DNA from: Ophiosphaerella korrae
Taxonomy: Eukaryota > Ascomycota > Dothideomycetes > Pleosporales > Phaeosphaeriaceae
Reading direction: 5' to 3'
DNA: 64,000 nucleotides
NCBI GenBank assembly: GCA_028456385.1
Contig: JALNQF010000073.1
Location: 124,001-188,000 of the forward strand
Shown: piece after piece, positions 1 to 11,100 of the stretch
Layout: the number at the start of each line of letters is the position of its first letter
How positions within the stretch are numbered: the stretch's first letter is position 1
Position numbers and translations under genes: made by a program
Notes under the pieces: model-generated
Told to the model about the DNA's origin: nothing
What the model saw: the letters and a program-made list of their open reading frames with translations, nothing else
Databases searched by the model: none

Positions 1-18
1 TCTGCGTTGTACTAAATC

Positions 19-296
19 TGTTAAGAGGTAGCTGGAAGACAATAGTACTTGCCGTAGGCCACAGGAGATAGTGAAGGGATGACAGATAGTATTCGATAGT
101 ACTACTAGTATCTAAGGGAGAATAATACTCGCTTTACTCTCTTCGCAAGTATCGAGCCTTTTATGCGCCTGTGTAGTGCATCGGCCCCGCTTTGGATTAC
201 AACTATACAATGTCATGATCTTTGGTGTATCGGCCCCGCCCCCAACTCGTACCAGAGTTCATGAGAGTCTCGAGTGTTTGGAGAACCTTCGTTACA
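19..296 (-). mobile_element. Solo LTR, family LTR-B, with target-site duplication
   Basis: A 278-bp TG...CA unit starting TGTTAAGAGG and ending CTTCGTTACA. It is flanked on both sides by the 5-bp direct repeat AAATC (14-18 and 297-301), the signature of LTR-retrotransposon insertion followed by LTR-LTR recombination. Related copies lie at 881-1160, 37709-37988 and 63481-63755. Read on the minus strand it contains a CATAAAAG TATA-like box, so minus is probably the sense orientation. Confidence 0.85.
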
Positions 297-605
297 AAAT
301 CACCTATTTAAAGTTCTATTTAATTATAAGGAAAATGTAAAAGTAGTGGTAAAGCTTAGGATTAAGATTGTAATTAACCTCGTATTATACATTAGATAGA
401 TAATACTTAGCGTAATCTCTAGCGTTATGTTTAGTGTTTTACTAGTATCTTAGGCCTGTTATGAAGTGTATTTCATTACACCAAAGTACTATACGCTAAT
501 CTTCTAAGTTAGGACGTAGTTAAAGCTAAATAAGGAGATATTCCTAGCGTTTAGAACGTTGTGCTTCTATGTAGAGTTCTTTGATAATAGCTCGGTGTGT
601 CTTTA

Positions 606-842
606 ACGTGTTCCACCAGTCGCCGGGCCACACTACTCCTCGAGCCACCTTATCAAAATCAGCTTTGCAAGATTTTAAAAATTAGTACCTATAGATAATA
701 TCTATGGTTAGAGTAGTTTTACCATTTCATAAAGAGGGACAAGAGCATTGGTGTAATGTTATGATTAACTGAAAAAATCTTGGCGCTAGTTTTGGTGAGG
801 TGGCCCGAGGAGTGGTGTGGCCCGGGGACTGGTGGAACACGT
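606..842. mobile_element. Small non-autonomous inverted-repeat element (MITE), TA target site
   Basis: A 237-bp element with terminal inverted repeats of about 45 bp: the left end starts ACGTGTTCCACC at 606 and the right end is its complement ending at 842. TA dinucleotides flank it on both sides (604-605 and 843-844), as in Tc1/mariner-type insertions. The inside is AT-rich with no coding potential. It sits between two LTR-B copies in opposite orientation. A lone related end (GGTGGAACACGTTA) occurs near 45008-45021. Confidence 0.75.
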
Positions 843-880
843 TATTCTTATTTAATGAGTAATAGCTCATTGTATTGTAA

Positions 881-1160
881 TGTGACGAAGGTCCCCGGAA
901 TCCTCGAGGTCCTTGGGAACTCTGGTACTAGTCTAGAGTGGAGCTGATACGCTGGTAATCATGACGTTGTTATAGTATTAGTCTAGAGCGGGGCCGATGC
1001 GCTACTCCAGCGCATAAAAGGCTCTAAACTTGCGAACAGAGGAGAGCAAATATTATTTTTCTCACATCGTTAGTACTCAGATTGAAATACTATTTGTTAT
1101 CCCTTCACTACCTCCTGTGGCCTACGGCAAGTACTATTGTCTTCCAGCTACCTCTTAGCA
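881..1160 (+). mobile_element. Solo LTR, family LTR-B
   Basis: A 280-bp unit starting TGTGACGAAGG and ending CCTCTTAGCA, in opposite orientation to the copy at 19-296. It contains a CATAAAAG TATA-like motif near 1014. No convincing target-site duplication is visible. Confidence 0.7.
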
Positions 1161-1298
1161 ATTAACCTATTCTGTGTACAATACGCAGTTTGAATGCAGG
1201 CGTACTACCTACTCTTACTACCTTACTGCCGCATTTACAACGTATTCTGCATTTCCCTCCTTAAAAGATAGAAACCCCGATTAGGTATACAAGGTAAT

Positions 1299-1493
1299 AC
1301 TTAGCCACCTAAGGTAATAGAAGAAAGAAAAGAGGTATAGGAAGTTGAAAAGATCCTCAAAAATCGCAAAAGAAAAGGACGATTAGAGTATCTCCTAAGA
1401 TAGAAAGGGTATAATGAATCCTAGGATACATGGGCCCCTGCTGCAGACTTTGAAGATATAGAGGAACTACTTAAAGACTTTGAATTAGGCTAA
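1299..1493 (+). pseudogene. Chromodomain relic of a Ty3/Gypsy (chromovirus) polyprotein
   Basis: Reading the frame that ends at the TAA at 1491-1493 gives a chromodomain-like block: EVEKILKNRK, then LEYLLR-stop-KGYNES, then stop-DTWAPAADFED and IEELLKDFE. The three internal stops at 1338, 1401 and 1422 are all TAG, at positions where this domain normally has tryptophan. This is the C-terminal chromodomain typical of fungal Gypsy integrases. No integrase core or LTR can be joined to it here. TGG-to-TAG changes are what RIP would produce. Confidence 0.7.
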
Positions 1494-1798
1494 AACGCCT
1501 CGCAAGCAAAGTAGATATAAAAAGTATAATTTACATCTTTGAAACGCACCTGCGAAGCAAATTATGTATTGTAGCTTGATAGCTAGGTGTCTACGTATAT
1601 AAAAATATAACTACTCTACAAAACCCTGCGCCCCACATATACTTAATCTACATTCTGCTTATGCTCCTTACCTGCGCCCCCCTCGCTTCCCGAAGTAGCA
1701 GTGTTCATTCCCATCCTCCAATTCCTCTACAATTTCATCCTCATTATTAGAATCATCATCATCAGAAGGCTCACGCTCACGATCAACCTGAGAAACAG

Positions 1799-2426
1799 TT
1801 AGCATGCGCCATATGTGTGCGGCACGAGTGAACATACAATGCGACCAAGGTGGCCCGAAATATCCCTTAAAACCGTCACCAAGCTCCTCTGCTCGGAAAG
1901 GATCAGCCCCAGAAACTGAGGAGTGGTGGTGGGGGTTTGAGCGGCAACTCCCAGCGGAGCTCCATCACGGGCAGCGAGGCGACGGCGGTTCGACAGCTCC
2001 AAGTTGAAAGTACGCTGGGCGCGCGCAAGCTTAACGCCATGATGGCGCACCGCAGTGTCAGTGTTGGGAGTTGCAGCAGCAGCCACAGCCGCATCGTACA
2101 CACTGCGAAGCTCATACAAACGGTTGACGCGGCCGTTAAGCAGAGAAGGAACCTTTTCATATCAGCCAAAGCGCACTTACAAAGCAAGTCTCCAAGACAC
2201 TTACCAAAGAACAGCCCCCGCGGTTGACGTTGGAACAATGCTTGCAACGCCTCTCATCGGGCTTGTCACAAACATGTTTCTGCTGGGCCACATTCTGAGC
2301 GCAGCGCAGGCAAGTCGCATGTGCAGCAACCTGATCAGCGCGCTTGGCTACGGGGCTCCACTTATACGGCGTAGCGTGGCGAACGTCGCTCTCCTTGACG
2401 AACTTGGGGCGAGGGTAGAAAACCAT
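1799..2426 (-). CDS. Hypothetical protein with Cys-rich zinc-binding-like motif, two exons
   Basis: Exon 1 (2426-2205) encodes a Cys-rich stretch (C-x2-C, C, C-x2-C, then C) ending at a canonical GTAAGT donor at 2204. A CTTAAC branch-like site and a GAG acceptor at 2111-2112 would join it in phase to exon 2 (2110-1799), giving about 178 residues with an alanine-rich centre. The acceptor is atypical, so the exon structure is tentative. I do not recognise the family; similar short Cys-rich fungal proteins are often found near repeats. The 3' neighbour is the Gypsy relic, and an LTR-A element starts just upstream. Confidence 0.4.
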
Positions 2427-2451
2427 GGTGGCGAGCGTTGAATGTGCATTT

Positions 2452-3048
2452 ATCAGATGAGCATACGAGCGCTGGGGTACGAGCCAGCTTATGAGTCGAC
2501 TCAGATGACGATCGAGATGGCGATGGCGATCGATCTATGATGCTAGTGCGCGATGCTAGCTCGCCTCTAACCCAACCACATAGCACCGGCTCCGATATTG
2601 CTAGCTGAGACGCGGCGAGCCGCGCCAGCTGTGACGTCGCTAGAACTGACGTTGAGCACCTGAGCTAGCATGTGAGATTCAGATGAGAATCGAGACTGCG
2701 CATCATCTCAACTACTGCGCATCATCTCAACCACTGCGCATCTCCGCACTAGCGCTAGCTGGAGAATCAAGGTCTGGTCCAGTCCAGATATCATCGGCAC
2801 GATGGCTCATCACGTCATGAATTGACTGTGTAGAGCTGATACACTAGTCAACCACGAAACTCGAGATAGCTGCTTTCGACCACCAAGTTGTAACTACGGA
2901 GGAAGGGGATATATAGACTGGCAGAAAGGGCCGAGAAAGAGAGATCAGAGATTTCAATCAGTTACTCAAGTTACTCAAATGAATCAAATCAATCACTTTA
3001 TTCAATTAATCTTCACCAAGTTTCACTCAAGTTCAAAGCAATCTGAAA
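2452..3048 (+). mobile_element. Diverged LTR-A copy
   Basis: Starts TATCAGATGAGC (the family start TGTCAGATGAGC with G to A). It keeps the family landmarks in order: GATGACGATCGAGATGGCGATGG, the GATGGCTCATCACGTCATG block, CGAAACTCGAGATA and a TATATAGA box near 2909. It is about 150 bp longer than other copies because of internal duplicated segments (repeated CTGCGCATCATCTCAACnACTGCG). The 3' end is uncertain. Confidence 0.6.
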
Positions 3049-3149
3049 TAGGGCAGCCTTTCGCGACTCTTTCGAATTCAAATGTAGAGGCCTAGGTATT
3101 ACAGGTGCTGATGCATTATACTATATTAGCGGGGAAGGTACGGCTTAAC

Positions 3150-5429
3150 ACTAAACTCGCGACATTTCCTAATATTAACAGGACCGAAAAATTCCCTCCT
3201 TAACCTTATATCGGCTTTGCAGGTTCTCCCTGCATCTCGTTCGCTGCCTTCTAAGGGCAATAATATAAACCTTTTTAGTAATCTATTAGAGCTAAACTTA
3301 GCAGTCAACTCTAGCAAGTTCGACAACGTTGAGCGTATTATACCCCTCCTTAGAGCAGTCCTTAACAACGAACCCGATAAAGTTATATAGGGCAATGTCT
3401 ACGCTACCGTCGCTACGTCAATAGATTTTGCAGTCGCCAAACCTATAACTCCCCCGCTATCTACCCTGTCCCTCGCCTCCTTCCAGCAGACGCCATAGCT
3501 GCACAACACGAGCAGCTTCGCAAACTCTACTAAGTACCGCAAATATGTAGACGGCGTGCTAAAGGAGGAACTAGGCCAGCTATACGTCGGCGTCTCTAGT
3601 TTCTTCGATGTCTACTTCAGAAGCGTCGCAGGTCTAAAGTCAGTAGCGCAGGCCGTGTTTAACAAGTGCAAAGAAGGAGATAATCTGCTCTACCGAGAGG
3701 AGAGCGGCCGGTAGAGCTAGTCTAAAGGTGCGAGGGAACGCGACGTCTCAAGCTAGCTTGCGCCTCTTACCAGCCAGCTCTTGGACTTCGCAGTAGGGAA
3801 TCAGCCCGCCTCTAGGCCTCGACGGCGGCTGCTAGCACAACCCTATCAGCCTATAGAAGGCTCTACTGCCGATCGCAAGTTGGATATTGGCTTCGTAGAC
3901 GACCCGAGCGCCGGCGTTAGCTCTAAGTGCTGTTAGTCGCAGATCCTCATACTAGGGGAACTCAAGAGCAATCCATTAGCAGACAAAGCGTCCCAAGCGT
4001 GGCTTAACCTAGGCGATATGCGAGGGAGGTGTTCGCAGCCCAAGACAGCCGCCGCTTCGTGCTCGGCTTTACCCTATATAGGTTGCTCATACAGCTATAG
4101 GAATTCGACCAACTAGGCGGCATCGCGTCCGAGCAATTCGACATCAACCAAGATAGATTACAGTTTATATCTATCGTACTCGAATTCTTGTAGCTAAACG
4201 AGGAGCAGCTTAGATTTGACCCCACCATCATCACAACCAGGGACAAGCGGTAAATCAAGATCGAACGAGACAACCATACCTATACCAAACGACTCGTCAT
4301 CGACGAGGTTGTAAAACGGGTACACTGTGTCGCTGGTCGAGCGGCAACCTGCTAGAGAGCACATTACAAGGGAGACAATTCCCGAACATCGCTTGTAGTT
4401 AAAGATTCATAGCAGTTCCCAAAACGCAAGGAGGAGAGTGAATTGCTGCACGAAGAAACTAAGAAAGACGTAATCAACGTTGCGAGATACTATCACCACG
4501 AAATAGTCCGTGTGGGCGGCTAGGACGACAATATCCGCGGAAACGTGCGCCGAGGCCTGGACGTAACGAAAGCGGCAAACTACAAGCTAGAAACCATAAT
4601 GCCGCCTCCAAGCATAACTGTTCGCTCCCTCTCAAGAAAAGGCCAAAGCAGCGCCGCCAGACGGAAGCGATCCTCGAGCTGCACGAACGCATCCTCACCG
4701 CCTAGCAAGCGAACCTGTTCGAGCTCTCCTGTAAAAGGAAGAAGGGCAACAACGGATCGAGTGCACCGCCACGTTATCGTCCGGGACTATGGGAAACCTA
4801 TATACATGGCGAGTTCCAGGACTAGCCTTCTAGCTACTCTTGAAGACTGTATCGCAGGATACGAGTCGCTGCATACACGGGTCAGCATGCTACAATGTAA
4901 CATCTCGCCGAACAATCTCATAGTAAATAAGGATGGGGACAACCTCTCCTGGAACGCCTTCTTGATCAACCTAGACCTTGCCATCAAAGAGGATCACGAG
5001 AAAGCATCAGGGGCACAAGGGAAGACCGGGACGCGAGCATTTATAGCGATAGGGGTACTGCTAGACGATGAAAATCATTCCTATATGCACGACCTGGAAT
5101 CTTTCTTCTGGGTGGTATTCTGGATATGCATTCACTATGAAGGTCTGAACAAGGGGAGGGTAGTTCCTCAATTTGAGAAATAGAATTTTATCGACACAGA
5201 AGAGCTTGCCAAATTCAAGAAAGGGGAAGTAGGCGATGAGACAGATTTCTTCAAGGCAGCAGAAGACAACTTCACGCCATACTACCAGCCGCTGATCCCT
5301 TGCGTCAACAGATTGCGGAGAAAGGTATTCCCTGGGGGCGGAAGGTGGAGAGTTCCGAATCCGAAGCTATACGATGAGATGAAAGAGATACTTCGTATAG
5401 CACGGGCTGAGTTAAATGAGGTAGGGTAG
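3150..5429 (+). pseudogene. FunK1-type fungal protein kinase, RIP-like pseudogene
   Basis: Conceptual translation follows the FunK1 fungal kinase family from the N-terminal region (FSNLLELNLAVNSSKFDNVE near 3275) through GELKSN, ASEQFDIN, VRRGLDVTKAANYK, CNISPNNLIV (catalytic-loop-like), FLINLDLAI, KTGTRAF, HDLESFFWVVFWI and a C-terminal tail ending at the TAG at 5427. Thirteen in-frame nonsense codons lie at 3388, 3496, 3712, 3718, 3754, 3934, 4098, 4191, 4251, 4353, 4410, 4521 and 5181; twelve are TAG and one is TAA. Most replace conserved tryptophans. A one-base deletion near 4015 shifts the frame once. The interval 4545-5180 stays open and holds the catalytic region. Clearly non-functional. 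An LTR-A-like segment lies immediately upstream. Confidence 0.85.
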
Positions 5430-5769
5430 AGGGGTAAGGATACGTTTCTCATTCGGGCTAAGGAGAGGGGAGGTATTTTACATATAATCAATCCAAACAG
5501 TCAGAGGGAACAACAGGCTTAAAAGGAATGTACGTACTTCTTCATAACTGCTTGGCCCTATCGCTCTCGAGACTCCTACCCCAGTGCATCAGCCCAAACC
5601 CCGTGGACATGGCTCCATAGTAGAAAAAGCCAATCAGTGTTCATTGTCATCAAGCGCCCATGACGTTGTTCTAGTCAATGTCGTCCTCTTCCTCTTGTCA
5701 GATTGTAGCAGGTTATTGTGGTGGGTAATAGAGGTTGATAAAAAGGCTTTTTCGTAACGGCCGGCCTTG
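5430..5769. other. Intergenic, no gene seen
   Basis: Follows the FunK1 relic. No frame carries recognisable protein similarity and no repeat is evident until the LTR-A copy at 5770. Confidence 0.5.
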
Positions 5770-6128
5770 TGTCAAAGTTGATAGTCACAATTCGTACATG
5801 GCTGTGAACAAGTTGAATTGTTGTGAGTTGATTGATTGACCGATTTAGTTTCGTGGTTGTGACTAACGTATCGGCTCTAGTTACGCAGTCATGTCATGAC
5901 GTGGTGAGCCATCATACTGACGGTGGCCGTGTCGGGCCGGATCTCAGTTCTCCGGCTGGCGCTGGTGTGTTGGTGCGCAGTAGTTGAGTTGATGCGCCGC
6001 CATAGATTCTAAGTGTACCTGGAATCTGTTGATTGGCTCGCTTATCTAGTGGCGCACGTGCGCGCGTGCGCAATCGATCGCCATCGCGATCGCCATCTGA
6101 ATCCCACGAGCCAGCAGCACATCTGACA
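5770..6128 (-). mobile_element. LTR-A copy, left arm of a large inverted repeat
   Basis: Minus-orientation copy starting TGTCAAAGTTGATAGTCAC and ending CACATCTGACA. From about 5880 it is nearly a perfect inverted complement of 6289-6537. There is no flanking duplication. The usual TATA region is missing from this copy. Confidence 0.75.
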
Positions 6129-6288
6129 CACCCCTTCAGCTTGAGAACTCTTTGTCAAGCTAGGACTATACTAAGTGGGTACAAGCTTATTAAGCTGAGT
6201 CTAGATTTCGCCGAGAGGTGCCTTATAGGTTACATAGTGCTCCTTTACCTCTACTAGCCCGAGTTAATCTAGGAAGCTCTCCTGCTTG

Positions 6289-6537
6289 TGTTAGATGTGA
6301 CGCTGCCAACTGAGCTGGCCTGTGAGATTCAGATGGCGATCGCGATGGCGATCGATTGCGCACGCGCGCACGTGCGCCACTAGATAAGCGAGCCAATCAA
6401 CAGATTCCAGGTACACCTGGAATCTGTGGCGGCGCATCAACTCAACTACTGCGCACCAACACACCAGCGCCAGCCGGAGAACTGAGATCCGGCCTGACAC
6501 GGCTACCGTCAGTATGATGGCTCATCGCGTCATGAAT
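6289..6537 (+). mobile_element. LTR-A copy, truncated, right arm of a large inverted repeat
   Basis: Starts TGTTAGATGTGACGCTGCC and stops abruptly after the GATGGCTCATCGCGTCATGA block, so the 3' half with the TATA box is gone. It pairs with 5880-6128 as a long inverted repeat separated by about 160 bp. Confidence 0.75.
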
Positions 6538-6766
6538 ACCAAGAGTGGCATGGCGAAAATTTCGCTGAGAGGGGAAGCCGGTTTGGCAAGTGACTCCACT
6601 TGATGAAAGCGACTTTTGATTAATGCGGCCACGTGAGTTGGATTGGGGCTAAACTTTTCCCAACGGGTATCAAAACAGGTCCCACAGTAGAATGGAGATC
6701 TGTACTATGATCTGGGTGGTAGACCCCTTTAGTCCTCACTAAATGACTATTTTTAGAGAGGGTTAG

Positions 6767-7184
6767 TGTCAGATTTGATAGTCACTCGTAAACAGTTAAA
6801 TTGATGTGAGTTGATTGATTGATTGTGCTCTCTCCTATCTGCTGCTCTGTCTCCAATCCATATACTCGTCTCTGCGCAGTTGCAGCTTGGTGATGGAGAG
6901 TCGTTATCTCGAGTTTCGTGGTTTGCTCATGTATCGGCTCTACGCAGTTCGGCCCTTGCCGGGATGAGCCATCATATTGACGATAGTGCCGAGCCAGATC
7001 TCAATTCTCCGGCCGGTACTGCGGCTCTCCAATGATGCGCCGTAGTTGAGTTGATGAGTTGTGGTTGTGGCCGAGTTAGTGGCGAGCTAGTATCGCGCAC
7101 GCGATGCCAGATCGATCGCCATGGCCATCTCAATCGTCATCTGAATTGATTCATGAGCTAGTTCATACGCTAGCTCATCTAACA
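6767..7184 (-). mobile_element. Solo LTR-A with perfect 5-bp target duplication
   Basis: A 418-bp solo LTR from TGTCAGATTTGATAGTCAC to CTAGCTCATCTAACA, flanked by GTTAG at 6762-6766 and 7185-7189. On the minus strand it has a TATATGG/TATATAG box and the 5' block with GATGGCCATGGCGATC. This copy helps establish that the family is an LTR rather than a terminal-inverted-repeat transposon. Confidence 0.9.
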
Positions 7185-7252
7185 GTTAGTAAGTTTAAGT
7201 ATTAGAATATTTCATTCCCAGCTCTTCTAGAGCTACATTACGCTGATTGAAA

Positions 7253-7693
7253 ATGCGCTCTTCTACTATTCTCGCTTTCCCGGTGGCAATTATCTCTGCG
7301 TCTGTAATACCTACTGTGTCTATAGATCTAAGCTTGATTCTAGGCTTTGGCGTAACAGCTGGTCAAGACCCTAACGGAAGTGGTAGCTATGCTAGCGCTA
7401 ACAATCTCTTGATCCTATGCTATTGTCTACCTGACCGCGAGGAATTCATCGAGAAGGTAAACTCGGCCGTCGCTTCGGGAAGTTTCTTGGGGGCTCCGAT
7501 TACATTCGATGTTGGCCCTCTCGTCTAATTAGGAAAAGACTAATTCGACTGCGCTACAACGTGTCTGACCGTCTTGCAGAGCTTTAATGGCACGCATGGC
7601 GTAGGCTGCCCTGCAGCCTCCGCCCCAACTATCCTCAATCAACAAAGTCATTTTGCCAATCTACTGGAGCGAGATCTACCGCACGGTAGCTAG
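7253..7693 (+). pseudogene. Small secreted protein gene with two nonsense codons
   Basis: The ATG at 7253 opens a frame with a signal-peptide-like start (MRSSTILAFPVAIISASV), then FGVTAGQDPNGSGS, PDREEFIEKVNSAV and FLGAPITFDVG. In the same frame, past TAA at 7526 and 7541, it continues with TTCLTVLQSFNGTHGVGCPA and stops at TAG 7691. This is the layout of a fungal small-secreted-protein family (CPPDR...FI.K.N...AAG; FNG..GVGCPA). Both stops fit CAA-to-TAA. The gene lies directly next to a solo LTR-A. Confidence 0.6.
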
Positions 7694-8148
7694 CTTGCTA
7701 CATATACTAAATGCCGAGCTCACTCGTGGATGGGGTGCCGGATTACAGTTGTTGCGGCTAAATTGTTCATAGTTAGCAGCTTAGCAGGCCCAGGCTATAT
7801 CACTACTGTAAATTAGCTTTCTCTCACTAATTACTGTAGTCCACAATCAATACAATTTCTCTCTATTTACTACTGTAGAACTCATCTGCTCCTAAAACAG
7901 TAAGATCCCTCACTCTGTATAGAGATGAATCCGTTGTTTTGGCATAATAATGCATTCCCACGCGAATGACTAAAGTTTCAGTTGGCTGGCACTTGATTGC
8001 TGATAAAGTCCGAAGGGCTTTTCCGCTTCCAGTCGCGCCTTCCTTTGCTCACCTTGGCTTCTTTGCAGCACGCTTCGCTCGCACCTCCTCCTCGAGGTCC
8101 TCATAGCGTGCTTCCTAGCACCGCGGACTTAGTCGAATAGCGACGCGG
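7694..8148. other. Intergenic, 3' flank of the MYND gene
   Basis: No gene or known repeat recognised. The stretch is moderately AT-rich in the first half. Confidence 0.4.
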
Positions 8149-11100
8149 TCAAGATGGAGCCCGGCAATGTCGTTTGTGTGATTTCCAATTGGCTCGTTGG
8201 CAATCAGCTGAGCAGTACTTTGCTTTGTGACATTTTGCGCACGATAAAAGTGCTCCTCCGTTGCTAGTCTTTTTTTTCCCGCAAGCCTGGCATCCAGAAA
8301 GCGTTCTAAAGTCAAAGAGTTGCTCCGAAAATGGAGTCTGAAAGCATGGAGACACGGCTGCTCGCACAAAGTATTTAGACACTGTGCTCCATTGCGGTAC
8401 GCCGAGGATGAAATCAGGCGGGAATCGACCATTTCCACAGGAACAAACTACTCTCTGGCCGTTCTCCACAGACAAGGGAATGCTGGACTCAGGAAGATAC
8501 TCGCAATCTGCTCGGTGCTCCCATGTCCGGCACCTTTCGACCAGAGCAGGCAAAGCTTGTTTCCAAAGGTTGAGTTCTTTAGAGTCGACCTTGATGTGAC
8601 ATATTTCCACCTTTATAAGCGCAGCAAGGAACGAACTGATGTGTGGTACAACTTCGTATGTCAATGGCAGAACGGCGGCATCCAGAACCACGGTGTGATT
8701 GGCTAGGTCCATCCTGAGGCTGGAGATGAAGATCAGAACATGCACACCTTCGCCTGTGGTATGGTTGAGGGAAAACAGCCGTGTCTGCTGGCCCTGTAGC
8801 CCAGTAAAGGCCATGAACATGGTGAATAATGATTCTTTGAATGCCATCCAAACATCCGTTTTTGATCCCGCAACAACAGATTTATCCCGCTGTGCGCGTT
8901 CTCTGGCATTGAACATGCCAGATGTGTGCGTGGTGAGCCATTGAAGTTCGCTTTTCTTCGCTGTGTCAATGACCGGAAGGCGATCCAAGTTCAAGTACGA
9001 ACTGTTCCACGCGGATGGAGTCCCAGACCATGAAAATGTTGGATAAACGAACGAGGGAAAGGACTTCCAGCTCGTCGCGTCAGCCAATGGAGCTTCTACC
9101 TCTACGTAGAATGACTTTCGAGCAATCCTGGTTTTGTGTTTGAGCGCCGTTACTGGTGCAGGAAAGTCAAGCATTATTGGCTTTGAACCTAGAGTCTCCG
9201 TAAAGCGGAATGGAGATATCTGCTCGGTCTCTACCCTGCATCCGTTCTTAAGTTCCTTCCTCATATCCTCGGAAAAGTTTTCGAGGCGACCAACCAGAGA
9301 TGCTATTTTTCCAGTGTCGGGGTCAGCTTTTGCTGTGATCAGAATTCGAGCTGCTGCGTTTGATGAGACTGAGTTGTTGTAGTTGCCGTCTGATAAATCA
9401 CAAAGACTAGTGGATTCGGCCAGGTTCGGAGAAGATTTGGTGAACAAAACGTTTCGCTCGTTTCCCAGGTTTGTCGCATATAGGTTCAAACCAAGACCGA
9501 GTGCTCTCATAAAAACAGATGTACTGGCTGGAGTACTTTGAATACCGAAAGCTATCGTTGCCGTCTTGGGTTCAAGCAGCAGCATCCATGTTGGAGCCAT
9601 GAATGTCGCCAGGAGCGGTGAGGTGCCATTCCATCTAAACTTGTCTTCCGCAATATGGACTCTGAACGTGTCGCTGAACCTCTCGCCGCTCGTGGAAATA
9701 GTCCCAAACGATAATTGAATCGCAGAGAATATGTTCTGCCATCTGCGAGATGGTGAACTGGGTGACGACTGCACAGTGCAGTGAAGTATCGGAGAACCGA
9801 TCTCCGTCGGCTTTGCCCTAGCTATCACTCCCAATTTCTCCCTTGGCACCTCTATTGTGACGAAGAGGACTGGAGGAATGTTCTTCCAACCCTTCAATCC
9901 TGCGGCGCCAAGCGAAGTGCTGGTCTGGGCAAAGGCAGGCACAAAGACATCTACCGAATGCACGTTGTAAAGATGAAGGTATAAGTAGAGTTCCTGGATG
10001 TAGTTGAGGCTCATCGGTAAAGTTGAATCCTTTTCAATAAACGCTAAGAGACAATCCATGACTGTGGTCCAGTTGCAAATAACCCTATTGCGTACAAAGC
10101 GCAGGAAAAGAGCAAAGCTTCTGCGATTGTAATGCAAAAGTGAGTTGTTCGTAACGGTATGCTGATTCATCCCTGCAAACAGTTTGTGCATATCCTCATT
10201 TCTGAACATGTTGAGATAGACTTCGTAGAGCATTCGAGCGAGTCCAATTTCATTGAAATGAAGCCGACCAGATGCCAGTGAGTGCGATGTCTGTCGTGAA
10301 AAAGGCAGTTTCCACGTGAGCTTGATATGCGTCTGGTCGCTGTCTACACTGCCAAAACCCGAGTCTAACATCAAGTCATCCATAATTGATGTAGACGATA
10401 TATTGGTCCAGTACTCAACTGGAATCAAGCCCAGTAGCGTTGAAATAGTTGGAAAGTGACCGCAAAGCAAACTGTCGATGTATGCCGTCTGCGTTTCCTG
10501 TCTCATCACCAAGGATTGGGTGTACAGACTAGACATAGGAGTATTTTCCAGCAACGGACTAGAGGCGACTAGCAAGTTGAGAGGGCCAATATGATCGATT
10601 AGGTTCGAAGTATCAATCACCATGAATGACGTAGGAGCACCACCGGACTCCAGATAATCTTCACTGTCGAGAACGAGTGGCTTCGAGGAGTACGAGTCGC
10701 GATAAAACCCTGCCGGGCTGCTGGTCACGGTGAGTCGTCGTTGCTGCAGGGCATACGAAAATGCGACAGCGTCGCTTGCGGAGAAGCGCATCGTTAACTG
10801 CTGGCGCGGGTACTGCCGAAATGATGCTATCCAAGCTCGGAACTGCAGCCGCGCAGCTTCCACAAGCTTGACGCGAGCCTTGTCTCGGCCGCGCAACGGT
10901 GACTCTTTCGTAAGCGGCGCGTAAGCAGTGGCAAGATGGAAGCCGAGCAAAGGATCCGTTGCGTAGTGAAGGGTTGACGTATCAGTAACAAACGTCGGAT
11001 TGATGTTTTCAGGTTTCCGCAGGTAGAGGCCGTTTTTATCCGTGCTGCCGTGCTCCCAATAATGTCGACTGAGCTCAGGCGCGTCTTGGACAGCGCAGAT

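Noticed and set aside
3388..5429. Reassigned stop codon (TAG read as Trp) as an explanation for the FunK1 pattern
   Set aside because: Intact genes in this window end in TAG, TGA or TAA, and frameshifts accompany the TAGs, so standard code with RIP-like mutation is simpler.
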